From a virus: a stretch of DNA of 20,903 nucleotides. A program made the translations under genes and the position numbers. The stretch is from positions 1-20,903 of IMG/VR virus record IMGVR_UViG_3300042542_001161; one strand, written 5' to 3'. The notes beneath the pieces are model-generated. The model was given only the letters and a program-made list of their open reading frames with translations. It did no database searches and had not been told where the DNA came from. Position 1 is the stretch's first letter. Every line of letters begins with the position of its first letter. Positions 1-6,879 of the stretch are shown here, in pieces.

Positions 1-65
1 TAGCCAGTTGCGCTAATGCTAGCGGTGCTGGTTACTGCTCCACTTGTTGGGGCTGGAAAAGCCAT
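1..65 (-). CDS. N-terminus of probable major capsid protein (partial, runs off window)
   Basis: The ATG at 65 opens a frame that stays open to the window edge, giving MAFPAPTSGVTSTASISATG. A strong AGGAGG Shine-Dalgarno lies 8 bases upstream, the best ribosome binding site in the head block, as expected for a very highly expressed gene. It follows directly after the portal and the scaffold candidate, the usual place of the major capsid protein in tailed phages. Only 21 codons are visible, so the identity rests on gene order and ribosome binding site strength, not on fold. It could instead be a head-decoration protein. Confidence 0.6.
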   Translation of the reverse strand, partial: MAFPAPTSGAVTSTASISATG

Positions 66-69
66 GTTC

Positions 70-86
70 TAATCCTCCTAGGATTA
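70..86 (-). promoter_or_regulatory. Ribosome binding site of the capsid gene inside an inverted repeat
   Basis: On the minus strand TAATCCT, AGG, AGGATTA form a perfect 7-base inverted repeat with a 3-base loop. The AGGAGG Shine-Dalgarno (74 to 79) occupies the loop and part of the downstream arm. Folding would sequester the ribosome binding site of the probable capsid gene; whether it folds in vivo is inference. Confidence 0.4.
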
Positions 87-103
87 AGTGTTGATTTTAG
101 GTT

Positions 104-904
104 TTAGAACCGACCCCTATTGGGGCGGGCATTAAGTAGCCGATCACGCATTTTCGCATACTGATCCATTGTCATATTACGGATGTCATCCGCATTTAAC
201 GTTTGGTATTCCGTTTGAGTTTCCATTGGCCCTACAGGAGGCGCCGTTACTGGTGCCCCCCTCAAGCGACCTTGCTGTTGCGCAGTCGCTTGTTGGATTG
301 ATTCAAGAATAGCAGAACTTCGGTCACGAAGTACACTAATTGATGTTTCAATCTCATCTTCCGAATTACCCGATACGAGATCAATGAGTTCAGGGATGAT
401 TTCTTCCTGTGACTCTTGAAGTCGGCGGTTACGGTAAGAACTAAGTTCCTGAAGGCGGCGCTCTTTTTCAATGATTGCCTCTTGGGCTAGGCGCTGTGCC
501 TCAATCTCGTCAAAACGGCGCTTGTAGTCACCGTCAATTTCTTGAAGTTTCAGGTTAAATTCCTCTTCACGCTTCAGGAGAAGTTCCTTGGCGCTCAGTT
601 CGTCAATCTCACGTTGACGCAGAATATCTGCCTCTTTAGCGGCACGTGCTTCAGCCTCTTTTTTAGCGGCTTCACGTTCAGCAGTGATTTGGCTCATTTG
701 CTCTTCCATGCTCTTCACACGGGTATCCGCTTCTTCAAGACGCTTGTACATCTTGTCTTTTTCTTGCTTGCGGATACTTTCAACTTCATCTTCGGTGAAT
801 ACCTTAGAAGTTGTTTTCATTGCCGACTCTACGAACTGTTCCACCATAGGGGCGTCCGCAGGTACGCTGATAATGTCCCCTTCGGGACTGGTATTTCTTG
901 CCAT
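104..904 (-). CDS. Probable capsid scaffolding protein (coiled coil)
   Basis: The 266-residue product is dominated by a long, highly charged Glu/Lys/Arg/Gln-rich helix from about residue 35 to 175, with heptad-like spacing and no catalytic motif. This is typical of phage scaffolding proteins, which assemble the procapsid shell and then leave. The N-terminus is acidic and the C-terminal 60 residues (Pro/Gln-rich, then a short basic 'RDRLLNARPNRGRF' end) could be the basic shell-contact tail found in several scaffolds. It lies between the portal and the probable capsid gene. The start is supported by AAGGAAT seven bases or so upstream of ATG at 904. It could also be a scaffold-protease fusion remnant, but no protease domain is visible. 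Confidence 0.75.
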   Translation of the reverse strand: MARNTSPEGDIISVPADAPMVEQFVESAMKTTSKVFTEDEVESIRKQEKDKMYKRLEEADTRVKSMEEQMSQITAEREAAKKEAEARAAKEADILRQREIDELSAKELLLKREEEFNLKLQEIDGDYKRRFDEIEAQRLAQEAIIEKERRLQELSSYRNRRLQESQEEIIPELIDLVSGNSEDEIETSISVLRDRSSAILESIQQATAQQQGRLRGAPVTAPPVGPMETQTEYQTLNADDIRNMTMDQYAKMRDRLLNARPNRGRF

Positions 905-953
905 GTCTATTCCTTATGTGTTGTTTGGCGATTAATAACTGTTATTAAGTAAC

Positions 954-2642
954 TTAATTGTCTTCGTCTGGGTTACGGCGTTGGGCGAACCTTGCTCCGT
1001 ATGCCCGTGAAACTAACTTGTTAACTATCTCTTCTTCAATTGGTGGAACCCCTGGTAAAGGAGCATTACCACCATTTGATGAAGTGACATTACCATCTCC
1101 AGATGGGGTAGGTGCGGGAGCCGCCCCACCGTCTGGTGTCGCAACCATTCCAGTAGCCAACATAATGGCTTGCTGAATTTGGGCACGCATCATGTCAAGA
1201 GCGCCTTGATCCAGGGCGTCGTCTTGAAGTTCTTCAAAGATTTCAAGCATCTTTTCGTTCGGGAATTCCTCACCCAATGTGGCAAGAGCACCACGCTTGG
1301 ACTCAAGACCAAGAGCCATCTTGGCTTGTACTTCATTGAGTTTGATAAGCACATCAACAGGAAGCGGTTCAGGCCAGTGAACGGTTGTCCTGTAAGTAAC
1401 AGGGTCAGCAGGATCCAACTGTGGGAGTTGGTCTGGTTCTGGTTCAGCCGCAATAGATGGGTTGTACGTCAACCATTCAGGCTGGAAAATAGCAACAGTA
1501 CGAATGATGATTTCGTTTACTTTTTCAAGACCCTTTGTGAAGTGGATCTTTTTCATCATGAAACGGTTCATCATTGGCTGGTACTGAATAGCCAAAGCAA
1601 CACCTGAGGTGTTTGATACTGGTTGGAATTGACCAAGAGCGGTCTCAGGGACACCAGTGATTTCGTGCATAGTGCGCTTTAAGAAAGTGATGTATTCCAA
1701 AGCGCCAGCCATCTCACCACGTGATTCAAGGTTGAATACGTTTGCGTCTTTAGGAAGACCAGCCCAAACTTTCTTAGGTCCACGCTCTAGTTGCGAAGCC
1801 TTAGCACCAGTGATGATGGTTACAGGAGCGGCGTGGTAGTTGATGATGTCTGAGACTTCAACCATCTTCTCATTGAGTTCACGGTTGAGAGGAATAATAT
1901 CCCAAATGTCTGACTGACCCCAAGGTGAAGAAGAGATGGTGGAGTTCGGGATGTGAACGATAGGAATCATTCCCAACACGTTCTCGTACTGGTCAATGAG
2001 TTCATCGTTAATAAACTGTTGAACAGTTTCATCAGTAAGAATCTCAGTGAATGTGTAAACCTGACGAGTGCCTTCTGGAGATGTCCCCCAGAATCGGTAT
2101 TTAAGTTTGAAGCGAATCAAACGGTCACGGTCATGCGGGTGATACTCAGGGAAGCAGTGCGCTGGGTTCAAAGGAATAATGCGCACACGTCCTTCGTGTG
2201 GAACGCCAGCAGGGTCTACGTAAGGCTCCTCATAGGCAACCTTGACAAACACGTCACCCGTTACTGAGGCTAGTTGTCCCATTTCCCAAAGCACATAATG
2301 TTTGTTGTTATCTTGATCCCAAACTTTATGGAGCAGGTGTGGAGTGATAGCACCATTTTGCTCAGGCACTTTAAATTGCACACCCTTACCAAAACAAAAG
2401 TTGGTAATGTAGTCCGACATAGTACGGACATAGTTCATGTAGAACTGAGACTCGCCCATCTCACGGCGGTACGACCAGTGATGTCCTAGGTACCACGCCC
2501 AAGCCGCAGAATAACGGTTTAAACGTGGTCCATGAACTTCAAACTCTTCGTCTGCGAGTTCAACCAATCCAAGCGGAGAGATAGCAACTGTGAGGTCACT
2601 TGAAGATGCACGATAAGAAGGTGACCAAAAATCAACAGCCAT
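954..2642 (-). CDS. Phage portal protein
   Basis: The 562-residue protein has the size and layout of an SPP1 gp6/HK97-like portal, the dodecameric ring at the unique capsid vertex through which DNA enters and to which the neck is attached. Recognisable features are the N-terminal 'YVRTMSDYITNFCFGKG' segment, the central 'GDVFVKVAYEE' and 'VRIIPLNPAHCFPEY' beta wing, the 'IPIVHIPN' strand, the 'IIPLNRELNEKM' helix, and the 'EITGVPETALGQ...SNTSGVALAIQY' stem/crown entry, which is characteristic of portals. The C-terminal 60 residues are Pro/Gly/Asn-rich and probably disordered. A weak GGAAAG lies about ten bases before the ATG. The neighbours (holin-like gene upstream, scaffold downstream) fit a head-assembly block. 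Confidence 0.93.
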   Translation of the reverse strand: MAVDFWSPSYRASSSDLTVAISPLGLVELADEEFEVHGPRLNRYSAAWAWYLGHHWSYRREMGESQFYMNYVRTMSDYITNFCFGKGVQFKVPEQNGAITPHLLHKVWDQDNNKHYVLWEMGQLASVTGDVFVKVAYEEPYVDPAGVPHEGRVRIIPLNPAHCFPEYHPHDRDRLIRFKLKYRFWGTSPEGTRQVYTFTEILTDETVQQFINDELIDQYENVLGMIPIVHIPNSTISSSPWGQSDIWDIIPLNRELNEKMVEVSDIINYHAAPVTIITGAKASQLERGPKKVWAGLPKDANVFNLESRGEMAGALEYITFLKRTMHEITGVPETALGQFQPVSNTSGVALAIQYQPMMNRFMMKKIHFTKGLEKVNEIIIRTVAIFQPEWLTYNPSIAAEPEPDQLPQLDPADPVTYRTTVHWPEPLPVDVLIKLNEVQAKMALGLESKRGALATLGEEFPNEKMLEIFEELQDDALDQGALDMMRAQIQQAIMLATGMVATPDGGAAPAPTPSGDGNVTSSNGGNAPLPGVPPIEEEIVNKLVSRAYGARFAQRRNPDEDN

Positions 2643-2681
2643 TAGTTATATCTTTCCACAAAAAAGGAGGATATGAATATC

Positions 2682-2966
2682 TTACTTCTTTTTTGGAGCG
2701 GCTTTCTTAGCGGCGGCTTTTACAGGAGCAGGTGCTTCTGCTTTAGCAGGAGCGGCGGCAATTGCCTGTTCAGCGACTTTCAAAAGAAGTGTAGTGTTTG
2801 CAGGACCAATCTTGGTGGAAACCACCGAGATAGCGGCGGCAACAAATGGCAATGCCAAAGCAACAAGTTCAGTTGAAATGTTGTACTTAGCGGCGGCAAA
2901 TGTCAGGATACCGAGAGCGGCACCTTTGATAGCGGCGTCTGCGTGGGCTGTCTTTAATTGACTCAT
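2682..2966 (-). CDS. Small membrane protein, holin-like
   Basis: The 94-residue protein has two hydrophobic segments (about residues 12 to 27 and 33 to 53) separated by a short polar turn, then a helix and an Ala/Pro/Lys-rich tail ending AAKKAAPKKK. Two membrane spans plus a strongly basic cytoplasmic tail in under 100 residues are the hallmarks of phage holins, which permeabilise the inner membrane and release or activate the endolysin. AAGGAG stands five bases before the ATG. The odd point is position: it lies between the proteasome-like gene and the portal, about 7 kb from the endolysin. A structural or DNA-binding role for the basic tail (histone H1-like Ala/Lys/Pro pattern) cannot be excluded. 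Confidence 0.55.
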   Translation of the reverse strand: MSQLKTAHADAAIKGAALGILTFAAAKYNISTELVALALPFVAAAISVVSTKIGPANTTLLLKVAEQAIAAAPAKAEAPAPVKAAAKKAAPKKK

Positions 2967-2991
2967 TATTTCTCCTTGGTAGGTGTATTGA

Positions 2992-3624
2992 TTATACCGT
3001 TTTACGGGTTCTTAGGTTTTCTTGACCTTGTACGTAGGTTTGGTACGGAGGTCCAGTGTAGGGGTCAAACCGAGCCGAAATGTTAAGAGCCTTAAGGGCA
3101 CTCGTTTTAGCCTGCTGGGCTGTCCACTTCTTTTTGTTCATCATGACCTGTAGGGCACCTAAAGCGTATTGAGCACCAGATCCAATGGCATATATACCAC
3201 TGGCTTCAGAGGACCACGCATAGTCTCCGTCCACCATGTAAATAACACCGTTAATGACCACAAGAATGCTTGACCCTTGTTCAGCAATATGTTGTTTGTT
3301 TTCGTTGAGGTCTGGGATTGAGTAACCCTGAGCGTCAAAACATTCACGCAATGCAGGGATGAACTTGGCAGTAAAGAACTGGTCAAGTTTCTTTCCCTTT
3401 AAATTTGGAGGTACTGCTGGGGGCTGGAAAACATGGTGCAAGATATTGATTGCACGCACATCCCCAGCCGCACCTAACAGATACTTACCGTTTGTGGCAA
3501 CTTTGCTAGAGCCTTCACGAAGCGTTCCAGTTTGAGCAAGCCCATCGGAATACATGGTGGAGATACGTGAGTCAACACATACCACGGCAAAACCGTCACC
3601 TTGGATTCCGACAATGGTTGTCAT
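2992..3624 (-). CDS. Proteasome beta/HslV-like Ntn-hydrolase (threonine peptidase)
   Basis: The 210-residue protein looks like an N-terminal-nucleophile hydrolase of the proteasome-beta/HslV type. It begins MTTIVGIQ, so removing Met would expose a catalytic threonine as in HslV and processed beta subunits. Counting from that Thr, the 'VDSR' motif puts Asp and Arg at positions 17 and 19, exactly the family positions. 'GSSKV' (Lys41 of the ORF) matches catalytic Lys33 after a short insertion. 'LLGAAGD' matches the substrate-channel glycines, 'AIGSGAQYALGAL' the serine loop, and 'RFDPYTG' the Asp166/Ser169 motif with Thr for Ser. There is no propeptide, as in HslV. Its ATG overlaps the phosphoesterase stop (TAATG). 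No partner ATPase is visible in the window. A virion-maturation or host-protein-degrading role is inference. Confidence 0.85.
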   Translation of the reverse strand: MTTIVGIQGDGFAVVCVDSRISTMYSDGLAQTGTLREGSSKVATNGKYLLGAAGDVRAINILHHVFQPPAVPPNLKGKKLDQFFTAKFIPALRECFDAQGYSIPDLNENKQHIAEQGSSILVVINGVIYMVDGDYAWSSEASGIYAIGSGAQYALGALQVMMNKKKWTAQQAKTSALKALNISARFDPYTGPPYQTYVQGQENLRTRKTV

Positions 3625-4778
3625 TAGTCTGCTTGGTATTCCTTACCTTGGTACATTCCCCAACCGTTGTAGATTGGAATTACATCGTAAGAGAAACGAT
3701 GCTGACCATCGTCTTCATAACGAACAATACCCAATCCTTGTTGCCAATTCTCATGGCGAGTAAGCGGGCGTCCGTCAAGGTCTACACCGCCCTTTGTGCT
3801 GGGAATAGCGCCGTCAATGCGAGCAAGGCAACCAGGAGAAGCAGCCATGATGGTGCGTGGACCATCAAAGTCTTCACGTGTTTTAAACGCTGTTTCAATG
3901 CGGTGAATGTGCCCATAGATAACGCTCGTCTTTTCATTGTTGAGATAGATGTGTGCAGTTGATCCTGAGGACTTAACACGATCGCCGTGGATGATTCGCA
4001 GTTTTTCATTGACCCAATAGTCTGATGCTGGATAACCTGGCTTGTAAATTACATTGAAGTCATCCATACGACAGAGGTATGGAACACTCAAAACAGGCCA
4101 TGATTCTGGGGTATTTCCCTTACGCAAACCATAAGCGGCTGATGCGTTAACCAAAACATATTTAGGCATACGCTCTTCGTGGTTACCAGCAAGCCATACG
4201 ATTTCTGCACTAGGAGCCGCCGCACGCATCTGTGCACAGAACACTGTTGCACGATCAATTGATGCTTGCGTTGTTTGTGCATACGCAGGGTACGTCAAGT
4301 ACTTACCCATCTCAGGGAAGTCAAGGTTGTCACCAACACAAATGACTGTGTCAGGATTCATCTCTTCAATGATCTTGAGTGCAACGTCAAGTGCTTTCTC
4401 ATCATGAGTTGGTTCTAGTGTTCCATCACGACCACGGTAGTAACCAATCTGAATGTCAGGAACAACAACGCATGTTTTAAATGTTGTTGGCTTCTTTACC
4501 TTTGCTTTAGGTACTGGCATCTTGATTGCAGGACCTTGTGTAACAACAGGCCATTCAGGACCAGTTTCCCACTTAGGTGAAAACTGAATTGCGGCAAGGT
4601 CATGAATATGTGCTTCACCGTCTGAGTCTTTTGACATTGCTTGATACAACTTGACACGCTTGATGTCACCGATTTCGTTGATGTCAATGTTCTTGCTCTC
4701 AAGCATTTCAACTAATTTGCCAAGCAACTTAGTCTTATCTTGTGGTGCTGTTGTTAACGCTTTTGCTAATTCACTCAT
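3624..4778 (-). CDS. Calcineurin-like metallophosphoesterase
   Basis: The 384-residue product carries the metallophosphoesterase motifs in order: VPDIQ (Asp108, Gln110), VGDNLDFPE (Asp150, Asn151), LAGNHEER (Asn199, His200), IIHGD (His264) and YGHIHR (His290, His292). These build the two-metal site that hydrolyses phosphomono- or diesters. The first motif has D-x-Q where the classical family has D-x-H. An N-terminal extension of about 100 residues begins with a helical segment and ends in a basic linker (PKAKVKKP). ATG 4778 was chosen because AAGGAG is seven bases upstream and the start forms an ATGA overlap with the preceding HTH gene; an ATG at 4805 would overlap it by 31 bases. The substrate is unknown; DNA or a nucleotide is possible. 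Confidence 0.88.
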   Translation of the reverse strand: MSELAKALTTAPQDKTKLLGKLVEMLESKNIDINEIGDIKRVKLYQAMSKDSDGEAHIHDLAAIQFSPKWETGPEWPVVTQGPAIKMPVPKAKVKKPTTFKTCVVVPDIQIGYYRGRDGTLEPTHDEKALDVALKIIEEMNPDTVICVGDNLDFPEMGKYLTYPAYAQTTQASIDRATVFCAQMRAAAPSAEIVWLAGNHEERMPKYVLVNASAAYGLRKGNTPESWPVLSVPYLCRMDDFNVIYKPGYPASDYWVNEKLRIIHGDRVKSSGSTAHIYLNNEKTSVIYGHIHRIETAFKTREDFDGPRTIMAASPGCLARIDGAIPSTKGGVDLDGRPLTRHENWQQGLGIVRYEDDGQHRFSYDVIPIYNGWGMYQGKEYQAD

Positions 4779-5074
4779 TGTGCATCTCCTTGGTAACAGC
4801 AACACTCTTTATTGACGTGGCGCTGGATCGTACTTATACTCACGTTGTAACCATGTTGGCGCATAACTTTTGTAAGCCATGATGCGCTGTATGTTTTGCT
4901 TTTACCTAAACCGTTGTCCTCACGAATGAGTTCAATTGCACGGTTAATTGCTTCTTGTTCTTCAGCAGACATTTTGGCTACTGTTCTGGTGAACTTACAT
5001 GTGTCTGCCGAAAGGTTAGTTCGGGGTGACAATAGGGCGTCCAGCAGACTTGTTTTCTGCTCTTCTTGTTTCAC
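4775..5074 (-). CDS. Small putative HTH DNA-binding protein
   Basis: This is a 99-residue protein with a GTG start at 5074 (TTAGG five bases upstream). Its C-terminal half, about residues 62 to 90, reads like a helix-turn-helix: 'SASWLTKVMRQHG', then a short 'YNVS' turn, then 'ISTIQRHVNKE' as recognition helix. A preceding helix 'SAEEQEAINRAIELI' would complete a three-helix domain. The end overlaps the phosphoesterase start by ATGA, so the two are translationally coupled. It could be a transcription regulator of the head operon or a DNA-binding partner of the phosphoesterase; a small-terminase role is less likely since it is far from the large subunit. The Cys-rich tail 'KECCCYQ' is unusual. 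Confidence 0.6.
   Translation of the reverse strand: MKQEEQKTSLLDALLSPRTNLSADTCKFTRTVAKMSAEEQEAINRAIELIREDNGLGKSKTYSASWLTKVMRQHGYNVSISTIQRHVNKECCCYQGDAQ
4786..4791 (-). promoter_or_regulatory. Ribosome binding site deciding the phosphoesterase start
   Basis: AAGGAG on the minus strand lies seven bases before ATG 4778 and inside the end of the HTH gene. It selects this ATG over the in-frame ATG at 4805, which has no comparable site. Confidence 0.75.
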
Positions 5075-5148
5075 AAATACCTAACCTTTTTCAATTCAGA
5101 ATTACGGTCAGGAATATCCTAGCACCCTATTCACGGGTGTGCCAAGTA

Positions 5149-5385
5149 TCACTTTGTCTTATCTAGGTGCCAATCAATGTGGTTGTCAAGACGCTCAGAA
5201 ACAGATTGGACTTTGTCGCCCACATTCTCAACACTGCGTCTTACAGTTTTTAAATGAAGCATGACCATCCCGTGGTCATTACGATTCTCTTTACGGAGGT
5301 CTTTTAGTTGTTTAATTCCTGCGCCAACCGCTCCAGCAAGCGTTGTAATAAGCGTGGCAATGATGAGCGCCCATGCATCTGTCAT
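5149..5385 (-). CDS. Small single-span membrane protein with coiled coil
   Basis: The 78-residue product has one N-terminal membrane segment (about residues 4 to 24, 'WALIIATLITTLAGAVGAGI') followed by a charged helical tail with heptad-like spacing ('LKTVRRSVENVGDKVQSVSERLDNHI'). The layout resembles small mycobacteriophage membrane proteins such as the DUF2746 family and some lysis accessory proteins; this is layout, not a motif match. The ATG overlaps the stop of the Gp88-family gene (ATGA). A 74-base gap follows before the HTH gene, with a small CACCC/GGGTG hairpin (5123 to 5139) but no T-run. A role as a holin partner is possible. Confidence 0.6.
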   Translation of the reverse strand: MTDAWALIIATLITTLAGAVGAGIKQLKDLRKENRNDHGMVMLHLKTVRRSVENVGDKVQSVSERLDNHIDWHLDKTK

Positions 5386-6416
5386 GCGTTATGCGGCCGT
5401 CTACGGGAGATCTGAACAGGTGACTCTGCTGATCCACTTTGCATCTGGCGAATAAAACCAGTCTCATCAAAAACGCCACGGCGTCCTTCAACTGTGATTT
5501 CCTTGGCTCGTAGGGCTACTGCTCCACCAATCCTTTCGTCAAGGTGGCGCATGTCGTGGGCGTCTCCAGCGGATTCCCCACGTGACGTACGAACTGTTGG
5601 AAGTTCAATACTGCGTCCTTGCTTGTCATTGATGGTCAATGAGTCAGGTATCTTGTCACCCTTTTTAATATTGAGAGGAACTGCAACGTTTCTACCAGAC
5701 TTAGTAATCTGCTCAATACGTGGAACAGTGGTGTTCTCAGTAAGGCTGTGGATCCAGTGGTAGTTGCTGTATGGGTTTGGATCCTCATGTTCAACAACGT
5801 CATGGGTATTAAACTTTGTATATTCGTTGAACTGTGTTCCTGGACGGGAGCCAATCAAAAGGTCAGAAGTCTGACCAAGGCGGTGCCAACCAACGTCTGA
5901 AGTACCGTTCAAGCGCACCACAGGAGTCCTGCGCATGGCACGTGACGTCCGTTCGTGGTTACGGATCTCGGAATGGACAAGACCCAAATACATGTCTGGC
6001 TGTTCCCATGCCATTTTGGTTCGTGCTTGTTTAGCAATTTCACCGCCAGTCAAACCAAGTTGACCAGACCCGCTCAAGCATGCACCTTTACAACCCTTAG
6101 TTTCAGAACCGCAGGTGTTGCAACCCTTAATACCGCTTTGGTTAGATGGTTGCAGGTATTGAACCAACTGCTTTGAACCCAATACGCCATGTTCACCAGA
6201 GGTTTCGTTGTGCTCTAGTTTTGTGGAACTTCCCAGCAAATGGGGTTTAATACCGCCACGAAGGATGTCTCCACCCTTAGTTGTCCCTGTAGTTGACCGT
6301 GACATAGCACTAAAGGTTTCTTTTGCTTCCTTGAGACCAGCACCTGTTGAGTACTTAAGGACGTCATCAACGCTTGCTTCGGCAAGGCGTTTTTCTAAAC
6401 TAGACCTAGTTCCCAT
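5382..6416 (-). CDS. Gp88-family phage protein with cysteine cluster
   Basis: The 344-residue protein has the layout I associate with the mycobacteriophage 'gene product 88' family (Pfam Gp88). It has a Cys cluster 'GCNTCGSETKGCKGACL' at about 98 to 114, then a helix, 'PVVRLNGTSDVGWH' at about 165 to 178, an aromatic 'FNEYTKF', 'NYHWIHSLTEN', 'GRNVAVPL', and near the end 'GDAHDMRHLDERIGGAVALRAKE', matching the family's D-x-R-x-L-D...LRAK ending. The four closely spaced cysteines could bind zinc or an iron-sulphur cluster. The biochemical function of the family is not established. GGAG seven bases before the ATG supports the start, and it overlaps the membrane-protein gene by ATGA. Confidence 0.72.
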   Translation of the reverse strand: MGTRSSLEKRLAEASVDDVLKYSTGAGLKEAKETFSAMSRSTTGTTKGGDILRGGIKPHLLGSSTKLEHNETSGEHGVLGSKQLVQYLQPSNQSGIKGCNTCGSETKGCKGACLSGSGQLGLTGGEIAKQARTKMAWEQPDMYLGLVHSEIRNHERTSRAMRRTPVVRLNGTSDVGWHRLGQTSDLLIGSRPGTQFNEYTKFNTHDVVEHEDPNPYSNYHWIHSLTENTTVPRIEQITKSGRNVAVPLNIKKGDKIPDSLTINDKQGRSIELPTVRTSRGESAGDAHDMRHLDERIGGAVALRAKEITVEGRRGVFDETGFIRQMQSGSAESPVQISRRRPHNA

Positions 6417-6418
6417 AC

Positions 6419-6877
6419 CTACGCTCCATCTTTATTCTGAGGATTTGCTTTTATATAAGACGAAATGCCCTGCGCACGGCGTCGCATTGGGTCTTGTGGG
6501 CGGTGGTTCATCCGAACACCTGTAGAAGTTTTGTTTAAATTAGATCGCACTGGTTTAAACAAATCAAGCGCATCTTGGTAACCAACGCCAAGACCTGACA
6601 TATTGCGCTTCATATCAATCCCACCTTTAGGACCATATGACTTTCCTATTTGTGGGTTGCGGTCATCTGTACCATAGTCAGGACGACGGTACTGCTGATG
6701 TGATTCGTGGAAGTGTTGTTTGCGAGACCTTACAGCCCCTGCAAAGAATCCAGCCCCAGCGTAAACCTGACCAATGCCGATCCCAGACTGGGTATTAGTA
6801 GGGGGAGTCGGTTGACTCCCCCCACCATTAACAGCGCTGTCAGTTGTGCTGGCGCCTGCGTCGGCGCCGCCTTCCAT
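6419..6877 (-). CDS. Unknown protein, Gly-rich N-terminus, basic C-terminal half
   Basis: I do not recognise this 152-residue protein. The first 40 residues are Gly/Ala/Ser/Pro/Thr-rich and likely disordered; a short hydrophobic patch 'IGIGQVYAGAGFFAGAV' follows. The rest is polar and basic with many Asn, Arg and Gly, and few hydrophobic core residues. The composition closely resembles the upstream 133-residue neighbour, from which it is separated by two bases, and two bases also separate it from the Gp88 gene. Such low-complexity proteins next to terminase may be minor virion components or DNA-associated proteins. No Shine-Dalgarno is evident, so translation is probably coupled. Confidence 0.6.
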   Translation of the reverse strand: MEGGADAGASTTDSAVNGGGSQPTPPTNTQSGIGIGQVYAGAGFFAGAVRSRKQHFHESHQQYRRPDYGTDDRNPQIGKSYGPKGGIDMKRNMSGLGVGYQDALDLFKPVRSNLNKTSTGVRMNHRPQDPMRRRAQGISSYIKANPQNKDGA

Positions 6878-6879
6878 AA

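Noticed and set aside
932-948. TTAATAAC T GTTATTAA inverted repeat between portal and scaffold genes
   Set aside because: An AT-rich 8-base repeat with one-base loop could arise by chance in a window this size; no T-run and no promoter elements, so not called as terminator or operator.
542-952. Plus-strand 136-residue ORF opposite the scaffold gene
   Set aside because: Antisense of a Glu/Lys-rich coiled coil, giving an artificial Phe/Leu/Ser-rich sequence.
2660-2876. Plus-strand AAAAAAGGAGG followed by ATG at 2673 and a 67-residue ORF
   Set aside because: Spacing between GGAGG and ATG is only two bases, and the product is a Cys/Ser/Arg-rich shadow of the holin-like gene.
5123-5139. CACCC/GGGTG hairpin in the 74-base gap
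   Set aside because: Five-base stem with no following T-run on the minus strand; not a convincing terminator.
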